Assembly: GCA_945861385.1 (NCBI GenBank)
Contig: CAMAUI010000047.1
Coordinates: 1-32,990, forward strand
Origin: Prosthecobacter debontii
GTDB taxonomy: Bacteria > Verrucomicrobiota > Verrucomicrobiia > Chthoniobacterales > Chthoniobacteraceae
Length of the DNA: 32,990 nucleotides
Direction of reading: 5' to 3'
How positions within the stretch are numbered: the first letter of the stretch is position 1; every line of letters starts with the position of its first letter. The translations under genes were made by a program, and so were the position numbers. Of this stretch, positions 16,195 through 23,537 are shown piece by piece. The notes under the pieces were generated by a model that was given only the letters and a program-made list of their open reading frames with translations, was not told where the DNA came from and made no database searches.

Positions 16195-16251
16195 GTTTGG
16201 GTTGGTTTTAACGATTAGCTGAATCCGAGACGCGCGGGCAAGCTTGCGCAC

Positions 16252-19020
16252 ATGAACTACCAAGACGGCCTCGAATTGCAGTCGCTCCGGCGGAAGCAGG
16301 AACACATCCACGGCCTTGTCCGTACCATGGATGAGCGGTTGGATCAGCTTTCCCAGAGCATCCTCCAACGCGGGGCGAAAAGCGCCACAACGATTCCGAC
16401 ACCGCCGAAGCCGCGCGTCGCCACGCCGCACCGCCCGCTGCGGCCGACGGCGGAGTTCACTGCTCCGCCGCCCGAGGAATTCCAACCCGCGGCACTACCA
16501 CGAGCCGCCGAAGCTTCCGGGCCAGAGGGCTGCGAACCGCCAGCGCCTGCGGGATACCAGCCCGTGCGCGAGCGGCGGGACAGCACCGCGCTCGAGTTCG
16601 AGTTTGGCCGCGTATGGCTCGTCCGCATCGGCATCGTGATGCTGCTCACGGGCCTCGTCTTCCTCGGGAACCTCGCCTACCAGCACATCGTCCCGCGTCT
16701 CGGGCCGGGCATGAAGCTCGGCCTCATCGTCGCTGCGGGCGGCGCGCTTGCGGGCATCGGCGGCTGGCTGGAGAAAAGGCATGAGTCGCTGCGGAACTAT
16801 GGCCGCGTCCTCCTGGCCGGCGGCTTTGCGGCGATCTACTACGCGTGTTACGCGGCGCACTTCGTCCGTGCGCTGCGCCTCATCGAGAGCGCCGTGCTCG
16901 GCGGCGCGCTGTTGCTCGCATTTGCGGGCGGCGTCGCTTGGTTCGCGCATCGCCGTCGCTCGGAGACGCTCGCCTCGCTGGCCATCCTGCTCAGCTACTA
17001 CACGTCATGCATCAATCCGGTCGGAGGCTTCACGCTATTCTCCAGCGCCATCCTCACCGCCGCGGCTGTCTTCTTCCTCGTGAAGAATCGCTGGACGAAA
17101 ATCACCTACCTCAGTGTCGCCGCGACCTACGCGAGCTACACCTACTGGCGCTTCCTCGGAGGCGACTCCGCGGCGACAGCCGCGTGGGTGCAGGTCGCAT
17201 TCCTCGCGTGCTACTGGCTGCTCTTCACCGCCGCCGCGTTCCTTACTGATCGCAGCGCGATGAACGCCGTGCGCCGCACGTCCTTCGTCACCGCCAACAA
17301 CGCCGCATTTTTTGCTCTCGCTGCGCACGCCATCGCGGCCGATGGCGGAGGAAAATTCTGGCTCTTCGCCCTCGCATACGGCGGCGTGCTGCTGGTGCTC
17401 TCGAAGCTCGCCGCACTGCGCGACCCGGAGGACCGCACGCTCGACACAGCCTATCTCACACAGGGCCTCGCGCTCACCACTACCGGCCTCGCCACGCATC
17501 TCACCGGCCAGCAGCTTGCGCTCACTTTCGCCGCGCAGGGCACCGTGCTGCTCTCGTGTGGGCGCGCGCGGCAGGGACGCCTGCTCGAGATCGGCGGGAT
17601 GCTCAGCCTCGGCGCGGCATTCCTGCTCGCGCTGGGAGGGCTGCTGCTCGTCGCTGGCCCGCATTCCGTCGCGACCGCGGGCATTGCCGCACTCGTGCTG
17701 TTCTTCAATGCCTGGTCGTTCAAGCGCCAGCGCGGCCTCAACTCCAGCGCGCTGCATCCAGTCGCATCAGCACTCGCGGGCGCGGCATTCATCCTTGGAA
17801 TCGGCTGGCTGGAGAAGATCGCTGGCGCGCACACCGCAGCGGGGATGGGCGGTGTGGCGCTCGCGCTCGCATTTGTGCCTTTCGCGGAATTCGCGCTCCT
17901 CGCGCAGGCGCTGCTTCCCTTTGCCGTGGTGAAATGGGCCGGGGCATTCCTGCCCGCTGTCGCCGAGTTGTTGGCTGACAGGACGCTTTCGCATGGCCAG
18001 CTGATGCCACTCGACAGCACGATCCTTCTCACGTGCGGCGTCGTGCTCGCGCACTGGTGGTCGCGCGTAAAGCGATTCGATCCCGCGCTGCGCATGGTCG
18101 CTGAAGCCTTCGCCGCACTTTCCTCCGTCGCTGTCGCGCTCATCTGGATGCGCCGCGGAATCCCCGGCACCGACGGAATGACCGCGGCCTCCCTGCTCGG
18201 AATTGCATGGATCCTCGCCGCACGCTGCACACGCGCCAGGTTTCTCTCGTACGCGGGGTTGGCTTTCACGCTCTCGGCAGTCGCCGACTTTGCGCGGCTC
18301 CAAGCCGCAGCGCACTGGGCCGTCGCGCTCTTCCCCGTGGTGAATGTCGCCGCGCTCGGATGGGTCTTCCGGCGGCACGAAATCGCCGGGCTGAAAATCG
18401 CGCCCCTTGGCATCCCGGTCGCCGCCGTCATGCTCCTCTGCTGGTCGTGGTCGCATGTCCCAGCGCCATGGCTCACACTTTTCTACGCCGCCACCGCCGG
18501 CGCCATCGCGCTCATCGGCGCGCGTCGCAGCGAAGTCTGGCTCTCCGCCACCGCTCTCGCACTGGGCGCACTCGCCACTGTGCTGTTCTGGAGCCGCATA
18601 GGGATCGCTGGCCAATGGCGCAACGTCGCTGCGCTCATGATCTTCGCCTCCGCGTGCCGTCTGTCGCGCAAGCTCTGGCCCGCCGATCCGATGCTCGCCG
18701 CCGCCTCTACCGTCGCATGGAGCACCGTCGCCGGAATCACCGCCTGGGTCGCGAGCCATCACACGGTCCCGAGTCTCACCATCGCGTGGTCGGTTCTCGC
18801 GTTTGCATTCTTCGTCGCAGGGCTCGCGCTGCGCGATCGGCATTACCGGCTCGGCGGACTCACGCTCCTCGGCCTGTCCGTTGCGCGCGTATTCTTTGTG
18901 GATGTGTGGGCCTTCGAGGCAGTCTGGCGCATCCTGAGCTTCATCGTGCTGGGAGTCGTGCTGCTCATCGTGGGCTATGCGTACAATCGCTTTGAGGAAA
19001 AGCTGCGGCAGTGGCTGTGA
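16252..19020 (+). CDS. DUF2339 giant polytopic membrane protein
   Basis: A 922-residue protein. Residues 5-40 form a short coiled coil (LQSLRRKQEHIHGLVRTMDE). Residues 45-105 are a Pro-rich linker with many PP and AP pairs. The membrane part starts at about residue 115 with EFGRVWLVRIGIVMLLTGLV and runs to the end with more than twenty hydrophobic helices separated by short loops. This layout of coiled coil, Pro-rich linker, then a very long run of helices is that of DUF2339, whose function is unknown. The C-terminal helix IVLGVVLLIVGYAYNRFEEK is typical of the family. The start ATG 16252 lacks a Shine-Dalgarno sequence. It diverges from the LysR gene and has no close downstream partner, only the broken efp gene. 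Confidence 0.88.
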   Translation: MNYQDGLELQSLRRKQEHIHGLVRTMDERLDQLSQSILQRGAKSATTIPTPPKPRVATPHRPLRPTAEFTAPPPEEFQPAALPRAAEASGPEGCEPPAPAGYQPVRERRDSTALEFEFGRVWLVRIGIVMLLTGLVFLGNLAYQHIVPRLGPGMKLGLIVAAGGALAGIGGWLEKRHESLRNYGRVLLAGGFAAIYYACYAAHFVRALRLIESAVLGGALLLAFAGGVAWFAHRRRSETLASLAILLSYYTSCINPVGGFTLFSSAILTAAAVFFLVKNRWTKITYLSVAATYASYTYWRFLGGDSAATAAWVQVAFLACYWLLFTAAAFLTDRSAMNAVRRTSFVTANNAAFFALAAHAIAADGGGKFWLFALAYGGVLLVLSKLAALRDPEDRTLDTAYLTQGLALTTTGLATHLTGQQLALTFAAQGTVLLSCGRARQGRLLEIGGMLSLGAAFLLALGGLLLVAGPHSVATAGIAALVLFFNAWSFKRQRGLNSSALHPVASALAGAAFILGIGWLEKIAGAHTAAGMGGVALALAFVPFAEFALLAQALLPFAVVKWAGAFLPAVAELLADRTLSHGQLMPLDSTILLTCGVVLAHWWSRVKRFDPALRMVAEAFAALSSVAVALIWMRRGIPGTDGMTAASLLGIAWILAARCTRARFLSYAGLAFTLSAVADFARLQAAAHWAVALFPVVNVAALGWVFRRHEIAGLKIAPLGIPVAAVMLLCWSWSHVPAPWLTLFYAATAGAIALIGARRSEVWLSATALALGALATVLFWSRIGIAGQWRNVAALMIFASACRLSRKLWPADPMLAAASTVAWSTVAGITAWVASHHTVPSLTIAWSVLAFAFFVAGLALRDRHYRLGGLTLLGLSVARVFFVDVWAFEAVWRILSFIVLGVVLLIVGYAYNRFEEKLRQWL

Positions 19021-19183
19021 TGGCGACGTCGGCGGACGCAGGCTGGGGAAGGCAAGATGGATTCCTTTTCGAAAATTGCACCCTCACCGCGAACCGCCAA
19101 CTCCGGTCTTACCACCGTGCGGCTGCGTGCGGATAGTCCGCGCCCATTTTCCGCCCGCAAGAAACCCCGACTACCCGACATCA

Positions 19184-19364
19184 ATGGCCAACGCTAACGA
19201 CCTCCGCAAAGGCATGTGCATCGGCTATAAAAGCAACCCGGCGATCGTGCTGGAAGTGATGCACCGCACGCCAGGAAACATGCGCGCATTCGTGCAGGTT
19301 CATCCGCTACATCGACACGTGCAGGAGCGCGGACGTCCGATTCATCGTCGAAGGCGTTTACTAG
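19184..19364 (+). pseudogene. efp: Truncated, frameshifted elongation factor P gene
   Basis: ATG 19184 starts MANANDLRKGM, followed by SNPAIVLEVMHRTPGNMRAFVQ, which is unmistakably the N-terminal domain of elongation factor P. Near 19297-19302 the frame is lost. In the shifted frame the match resumes with YIDTCRSADVRF, the expected next EF-P block, and then changes to IVEGVY and a TAG at 19362. About two thirds of the usual 185-residue protein, including domains II and III, is absent, and the next gene begins 45 bp later. The last 20 bases are identical to the end of the ANL gene at 15236..15255, so the tail looks like a recombinant. Residue 11-16 (MCIGYK) is also unusual. A full efp must exist elsewhere if the cell uses EF-P. 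Confidence 0.85.
19344..19363 (+). repeat. 20-bp direct repeat, copy 2 (end of the broken efp gene)
   Basis: Exact copy of 15236..15255, same orientation and same reading frame relative to the stop codon. The bases on either side differ (C and G here, G and A at copy 1). Downstream similarity is weak. Confidence 0.85.
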
Positions 19365-19409
19365 CGGTGTTGCCAACCCGGCGGCAGGCACATCACTCTC
19401 GCGCCTGTT

Positions 19410-20924
19410 TTGGCTGACACCACTTCCATCTTGATCGCACTCGGGAGCGCACTTGCCGGCGCTGGGCTTGCGTGGCTTTTTGCGCGGCAGCGTATCGCGG
19501 CGGAGCGCGGGGAAAGGGATGCGGCCGTTGCGCAGGCGGAGGCGCGGGTGCGGGAGGCGCATGCGGCGGAACGGCTGGAGATTGCCACGAACCTCGCCAC
19601 GTCGGAGGCCAGTCATGCCGCGGTGCGGGCGCGTGTGGCCGAACTGCAACGCGAATGCGAGGAGCGGGAGAGTGAACTGGCGGCGTTGCGGAAGGCGAAC
19701 AGCGATGCGGACTCGAGGAATGCGGCGCTCGCGATGCAACTCACGGAGCAGGCGCAGCAGGCGGCGGAGAAACTCGCGCTGCTCGATGATGCGCAAAAGA
19801 AACTCACGGACGCCTTTCACGCCCTGAGTGCGCAGGCGTTGCAAAGCAACAACGCGGCCTTTCTCGATCTCGCGCAAGCGACGCTGGGAAAATTCCAGGA
19901 GAAGGCCAGCGGTGACCTCGCGCAGAAGGAGCAGGCAATCGCGGAGTTGCTGAAGCCCGTCCGCGAATCGCTCACGCGCGTGGACGTGCAGATGCAGGAG
20001 ATCGAAAAGACGCGGGCCGGCGCCTACGAGGGGCTCATCGCACAGGTGAAATCCCTCGGCGAAACGCAGCAGCAGCTCCGAGGCGAAACGGGCCGGCTCG
20101 CGAACGTGCTGCGCTCCTCCGGCACGCGCGGCCGCTGGGGGGAGATCCAGCTCCGGCGTGTCGTCGAGCTGGCGGGGATGCAGGATCACTGCGATTTTTA
20201 CGAACAGCAGAGCGCCGATGCCGAGGGCGGCAGGCTGCGGCCCGACATGCTTGTGAAGATGCCCGGCGGGAAAACGATCGTCGTGGATTCCAAGGTGCCC
20301 TTCAGCGCCTACGAGCGCGCCGTCACCGCCAACGACGAGAGCAGCCGCGCCGCCGCGTACCGCGAGCATGCGCAGGTGGTGCGCGAGCACATCAAGGCGC
20401 TCGCGGCGAAAGGCTATTGGGAGCAATTCGGTGAGGCGCCCGAGTTCGTCGTGATGTTCCTCCCGGCGGAGACATTCTTCGGCGCGGCGGTCGAGCATGA
20501 TCCCGGGCTGATCGAGTTTAGCGCGGAGAGAAACGTGATGCTCACGACGCCGATGACGCTGATCGCGCTGCTGCGCGCGGTGCATTACGGCTGGCGGCAG
20601 GAGAAGCTCGCGGAAAACGCGAAGCAGATCAGCGATCTCGGCAGCGAACTTTACGAGCGGCTCTCGAAACTCGGCGGGCATTTCGCCAGGGTCGGGAAAA
20701 ATCTCGGCAGCGCGGTGGACGCCTACAACGAAGCGACGCGTTCCCTGGAGACGCGAGTGTTCGTGACGGCGCGCAAATTCAAGGAACTCCATGCGACGGC
20801 CGCCGGGAGGGAGATCGAGGAGCTGGTGCCGCTGGAGCAGGGCGCCCGCAGCCTCCAGGCTCCCGAATTGATTCCGGAGCAGCCGGGTGAACTCGCGGCT
20901 AATGACGGGGTCGCTGCCCGGTAA
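19410..20924 (+). CDS. rmuC: DNA recombination protein RmuC
   Basis: A 504-residue protein with a TTG start at 19410 (MADTTSILIALGSALAGAGL). A single N-terminal membrane helix (residues 7-24) is followed by a long coiled coil (about 28-200, rich in Ala, Glu and Arg) and the RmuC nuclease-like domain from about 225. The hallmarks are NVLRSSGTRGRWGEIQLRRV, then LRPDMLVKMPGGKTIVVDSK with the PD-(D/E)xK-like acidic and Lys residues, and FVVMFLPAETFFGAA. RmuC limits inversions at short inverted repeats in E. coli and acts in recombination and phage defence contexts. No good Shine-Dalgarno precedes the TTG, but the signal-anchor follows directly, so a later start is unlikely. It follows the efp remnant by 45 bp and may use the old efp promoter. 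Confidence 0.93.
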   Translation: MADTTSILIALGSALAGAGLAWLFARQRIAAERGERDAAVAQAEARVREAHAAERLEIATNLATSEASHAAVRARVAELQRECEERESELAALRKANSDADSRNAALAMQLTEQAQQAAEKLALLDDAQKKLTDAFHALSAQALQSNNAAFLDLAQATLGKFQEKASGDLAQKEQAIAELLKPVRESLTRVDVQMQEIEKTRAGAYEGLIAQVKSLGETQQQLRGETGRLANVLRSSGTRGRWGEIQLRRVVELAGMQDHCDFYEQQSADAEGGRLRPDMLVKMPGGKTIVVDSKVPFSAYERAVTANDESSRAAAYREHAQVVREHIKALAAKGYWEQFGEAPEFVVMFLPAETFFGAAVEHDPGLIEFSAERNVMLTTPMTLIALLRAVHYGWRQEKLAENAKQISDLGSELYERLSKLGGHFARVGKNLGSAVDAYNEATRSLETRVFVTARKFKELHATAAGREIEELVPLEQGARSLQAPELIPEQPGELAANDGVAAR

Positions 20925-21002
20925 TCACCTTCGCTTGCAAATTCCCACGTCTCCAACAATGCCCTCATCCACACGCCCAGGACGCACAAATCCATTTTCC
21001 GA

Positions 21003-21998
21003 ATGAGCTGGTTCAATCTCGATTTCGGCGACTTTACCGTCGCGTTCCTCAGCATCCTGTTTGAAGGGGTTCCGTTCCTCCTGCTTGGCTCGCTCATCTC
21101 CGGCCTTGTGGATGTCTTCGTCTCATCCGAGCGCATCGCGAAACTGGTGCCCCGCAACAATGTTCTCGCCGTTTTCACAGCCGGGTTGCTCGGGCTTTTC
21201 CTTCCGATGTGCGAGTGCGGCAGCGTGATCGTGATCCGGCGATTCATCAGAAAGGGACTGCCTGTGGGGATGGCGGTCACCTACATGCTCGCCGCGCCCA
21301 TCGTCAGCCCCATCGTGGCTTTCAGCACGTTCACGGCGTTCCCCTACGACAACCCGTGGCTCCTTGTCGGGATGCGGCTCGGCATGGGCTACGCGATTGC
21401 GGTGGCGGTCGGTCTCATCATCTCGCGGATTCCGGCGCATCGGATTTTGAACCCGGCCATCCTTCCGGAGAACGCCGCCAACCGCCGCGCCGGCCTTCAC
21501 ATTGCGGGTTCCGCCGACGGCGCGGTGCCGCCGGATTTCGCACAGATCGTCGCAGCGGCAAGTTTTCCGCGGAAATTGCTTCTCGCTGTGCAGTCGGCGA
21601 CGGCGGATTTTCTCGATGTCGCGTTTTACTACATCATCGGGGCCGGGCTCACGAGTGCGTTCAACCGGGGCATCGTGCAAAGCAGCCTGGAGACATTCGC
21701 GACGAGTCCGCTGCTCTCCATCATCGCACTCATGGTGCTCGCCGCATTGCTGGCGCAGTGCAGCACCACCGATGCGTTTCTGGCCGCAAGTTTTCCGAGA
21801 TCGTTCGTCATGGAGTCCAAGCTCGCATTCCTCGTCTTCGGCCCGATGTTCGACCTGAAGCTGTTCTGGCTCTACGGCCTGATCTTCCGGCGCCGGGTCG
21901 TCTCGCTGCTTTCGGTGGGGCTGTTCCTCGTGGTGGGCGTGCTGTGCTGGCGGATGGCTGCGCTGGGCCTCTGGGGTGCTCCACCGGTCGTCCCGTAG
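21003..21998 (+). CDS. UPF0718/ArsP-type permease (PF03773-like)
   Basis: A 331-residue inner-membrane protein of about eight helices in two related halves. The first half has FEGVPFLLLGSLISGLVDVF and the family motif MCECGSVIVIRRFIRKGLPV (about residues 69-88), followed by AAPIVSPIVAFSTFTAF. The second half has LAQCSTTDAFLAASF (about 250-264). These Cys-containing motifs are those of the predicted permease family that includes ArsP, an exporter of organoarsenicals; metal or organometal transport is possible. In many genomes the permease gene is followed by a TIGR03943-type partner; none is seen here, since the inverted-repeat element comes next. It starts at ATG 21003, 78 bp after rmuC. Confidence 0.85.
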   Translation: MSWFNLDFGDFTVAFLSILFEGVPFLLLGSLISGLVDVFVSSERIAKLVPRNNVLAVFTAGLLGLFLPMCECGSVIVIRRFIRKGLPVGMAVTYMLAAPIVSPIVAFSTFTAFPYDNPWLLVGMRLGMGYAIAVAVGLIISRIPAHRILNPAILPENAANRRAGLHIAGSADGAVPPDFAQIVAAASFPRKLLLAVQSATADFLDVAFYYIIGAGLTSAFNRGIVQSSLETFATSPLLSIIALMVLAALLAQCSTTDAFLAASFPRSFVMESKLAFLVFGPMFDLKLFWLYGLIFRRRVVSLLSVGLFLVVGVLCWRMAALGLWGAPPVVP

Positions 21999-22087
21999 CG
22001 CCATGGGCGTGATTGGAAGTGAGTCCACATGGAGGAGCAGAAAGAGCGGGGGAGGCTGGGGCGAAGGTGTGGAGAGGCGGCGCACAA

Positions 22088-22266
22088 GGAGCGGCGACAT
22101 TCCTGTCGCCGTCGCTGGTTGCGCCGGAGGCGTGCATGCTCCGGCAAGATGGCGGGCGGTGGCGCGTGAGGGAAAACTTTTGTCGAAGAACGGTGCGCCG
22201 CCGCGTTGCCCAGAGTGTGCGCGCCTTCGGCGCATGTGCGGACGGCGACAGGAATGTCGCCGCTCC
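22088..22266. repeat. MITE- or REPIN-like element with perfect 26-bp inverted ends
   Basis: Left end 22088..22113 and right end 22241..22266 are exact reverse complements over 26 bases, 127 bp apart. Each end is itself a hairpin: GGCGAC and GTCGCC around ATTCCT. The interior adds two more hairpins, GCCGGAG/CTCCGGC near 22123..22145 and GCGCC-TTC-GGCGC near 22221..22233. There is no open frame of transposase type. The arrangement, two inverted palindromic units with structured filler, resembles a REPIN or a non-autonomous transposon. No clear target-site duplication was seen directly outside the ends. It lies just downstream of the permease gene. Confidence 0.75.
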
Positions 22267-22329
22267 CTGCCGCCGCCTGCCCGCTTGCGGACCGGAAATC
22301 AATCACGCCCTAGCGCCATTTCAGCTCAA

Positions 22330-22352
22330 GATTCACCTTGCCCAAGTGAATC
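22330..22352. promoter_or_regulatory. Leader palindrome upstream of the small basic protein gene
   Basis: GATTCAC (22330-22336) and GTGAATC (22346-22352) are exact reverse complements with a 9-base spacer. The inner CTTG/CAAG can extend the stem by three pairs with one bulge. It ends 37 bp before the ATG at 22390. It may be an mRNA hairpin for feedback control of a ribosome-related protein, or a protein-binding operator; a GATACT at 22358-22363 could serve as a -10 box beside it. Confidence 0.45.
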
Positions 22353-22389
22353 CCGGCGATACTGTCCGCGCCTCTTTTCCAAAAACTTT

Positions 22390-22545
22390 ATGTCACAACA
22401 CCGCAGTCTGAAAGGTGCCAGCACCATCGCCGCAAAGCGCAACGTCCTCAAACGGTTCGAGCGCGTCGAAGTCCTCAAGCGTCGTGGACAGTGGAAGTCC
22501 GGCGACCGCGTCCTCGGTCTCCGCAAGACGAAGCCGGACGCGTAA
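22390..22545 (+). CDS. Small basic protein of the PVC group (TIGR04137-like)
   Basis: A 51-residue, strongly basic protein: MSQHRSLKGASTIAAKRNV, then LKRFERVEVLKRRGQWKSGD, then RVLGLRKTKPDA. This matches the small basic protein family found across Verrucomicrobia, Planctomycetes and Chlamydia relatives, suspected to be linked to the ribosome or RNA because of its size and charge. The sequence is full length for the family. The leader before ATG 22390 is pyrimidine- and A-rich (TTTTCCAAAAACTTT) with no Shine-Dalgarno. A hairpin lies in the leader and a strong rho-independent terminator follows, so it is a single-gene transcript. It is the best taxonomic marker in the window. The molecular role is unproven. 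Confidence 0.9.
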   Translation: MSQHRSLKGASTIAAKRNVLKRFERVEVLKRRGQWKSGDRVLGLRKTKPDA

Positions 22546-22568
22546 CTCAACGGCTTGAGCATCCAACG

Positions 22569-22604
22569 AAGCCGCCGGGCCATGTGGCGAGGCGGTTTTT
22601 GTTT
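22569..22604 (+). terminator. Rho-independent terminator of the small basic protein gene
   Basis: Stem AAGCCGCC (22569-22576) pairs with GGCGGTTT (22591-22598, one G-T pair). Inside, GCCA/TGGC can add a few pairs. A T-rich tract TTTTTGTTTT follows. A smaller hairpin, CTCAA-CGGC-TTGAG at 22546..22559, lies directly after the stop codon. Confidence 0.8.
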
Positions 22605-22735
22605 TGGTGGTGTGTGTTTCAAGGTCGCGATCATTCAACCCGACAGCGTGAGGAAGGATGGCGCTGTTTATGGCCAGCGTGGCTTGGATGCTGGGGTTGC
22701 TTGAAAATTCCGCTGGCATGTCATGTGTCTCTGGC

Positions 22736-22741
22736 TATACA
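22736..22741 (+). promoter_or_regulatory. Candidate -10 box of tRNA-Ser
   Basis: TATACA lies 19 bases upstream of the tRNA 5' end, a fitting distance for a short leader. No good -35 box at 17 bp spacing was found, so this is tentative. Confidence 0.3.
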
Positions 22742-22760
22742 CGCGACGCGATTTGAAAAC

Positions 22761-22850
22761 GGAAGGGTGGCTGAGCGGTTCAAGGCACTCGACTCGAAAT
22801 CGAACGAGGGGTAAAACCCTCCGTGGGTTCGAATCCCACCCCTTCCGCCA
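22761..22850 (+). tRNA. tRNA-Ser, anticodon CGA (reads UCG), CCA encoded
   Basis: Acceptor stem GGAAGGG pairs with CCCTTCC, followed by G and an encoded CCA. The D arm is GGCTGAGCGGTTCAAGGC. The anticodon loop is CTCGAAA with CGA at 22795-22797, on stem CTCGA/TCGAA with a C-A mismatch at the outermost pair. The long variable arm, GAGGG/CCCTC around GTAAAA, is the class II mark of serine tRNAs. The T arm is GTGGG-TTCGAAT-CCCAC. Length is 90 bases with CCA. A weak hairpin (TCGGC/GCCGA, 22854..22872) and ACTTTT follow and could end the transcript. Confidence 0.97.
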
Positions 22851-22984
22851 CTCTCGGCGGGCCTTTGGCCGAACACTTTTCCACAAGGTCCCGGCAGCTT
22901 CCCGTCTGCGCTTGCCTGTGGAATGTCGCGACGCGCGATTCTGCATTCGCCACGCGCGGGAATTGTGTTACGCACGGCAACCTC

Positions 22985-23482
22985 ATGAAATCGAAAATCA
23001 TATCCGCGTTTGGCGCGGTCACACTTGGTGGATGCGCGATGATGGCGCCCATGCCCGCTCCGCAAGCCGCATGGGCGCAATCCACCGGGCAGATGAAGGC
23101 CAGTGGCGGCAAGACGGAAATCGTCGGCGAGATCACGATCCGCAGTGATGCGGGGAATTTCCTCGCCGAAGTCAGCAAGGGTCCCGGGCTTCCGCTGCTG
23201 AAAATTTACGCGGCGGGCGAGCATCCGAATGAGGTGATCGTGCGCGGTGCGCTCGCCCGTGGTGGCTGGAAAGGGCATCCGCTCAAAGCACCGGAGGCGC
23301 TCCAGGCGTGGGCGGTTTTGCCCGAGGTGTTTCATTGGGCGCGCGCGCAGGCGAAAAGGGACGGGGCTTTTGCCTTCTCCATCGCCGACGTGAAGCGCGC
23401 CGGCCGGCGAGCCGGGGACAAGGTGGTGTATCTCGAACTTCAGCGAGGTGTGGAAAAGATCGTCCTGCATCTCGACCCTTGA
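22985..23482 (+). CDS. Small lipoprotein of unknown function
   Basis: A 165-residue protein starting at ATG 22985 (MKSKIISAFGAVTLGGCAMM). The LGGC lipobox puts the acylated Cys at residue 17. A short Met/Pro/Ala linker follows (MAPMPAPQAAWAQ), then a compact domain of about 125 residues with alternating strands and helices (KTEIVGEITIRSDAGNFLAE, LKIYAAGEHPNEVIVRG, DKVVYLELQRGVEKIVLHLD). No family was recognised. The in-frame codons upstream run through the tRNA gene and are not coding. It ends 55 bp before the MMPL exporter gene on the same strand and may be an envelope partner of it, but that rests on position only. Confidence 0.75.
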   Translation: MKSKIISAFGAVTLGGCAMMAPMPAPQAAWAQSTGQMKASGGKTEIVGEITIRSDAGNFLAEVSKGPGLPLLKIYAAGEHPNEVIVRGALARGGWKGHPLKAPEALQAWAVLPEVFHWARAQAKRDGAFAFSIADVKRAGRRAGDKVVYLELQRGVEKIVLHLDP

Positions 23483-23537
23483 TGAAGGAATTCCACGCCG
23501 TCCTCGGTGACGGGCAGACAAGGAGCGTTGCTGCACA

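Larger units (their letters stand above)
21999..22389. other. 391-bp gene-free interval holding repeat element and leader
   Basis: No credible coding region is seen. The interval contains the 179-bp inverted-repeat element at 22088..22266 and a leader palindrome at 22330..22352 before the small basic protein gene. Open frames here arise from the GC bias and give low-complexity Arg/Gly/Ala translations. Confidence 0.7.
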
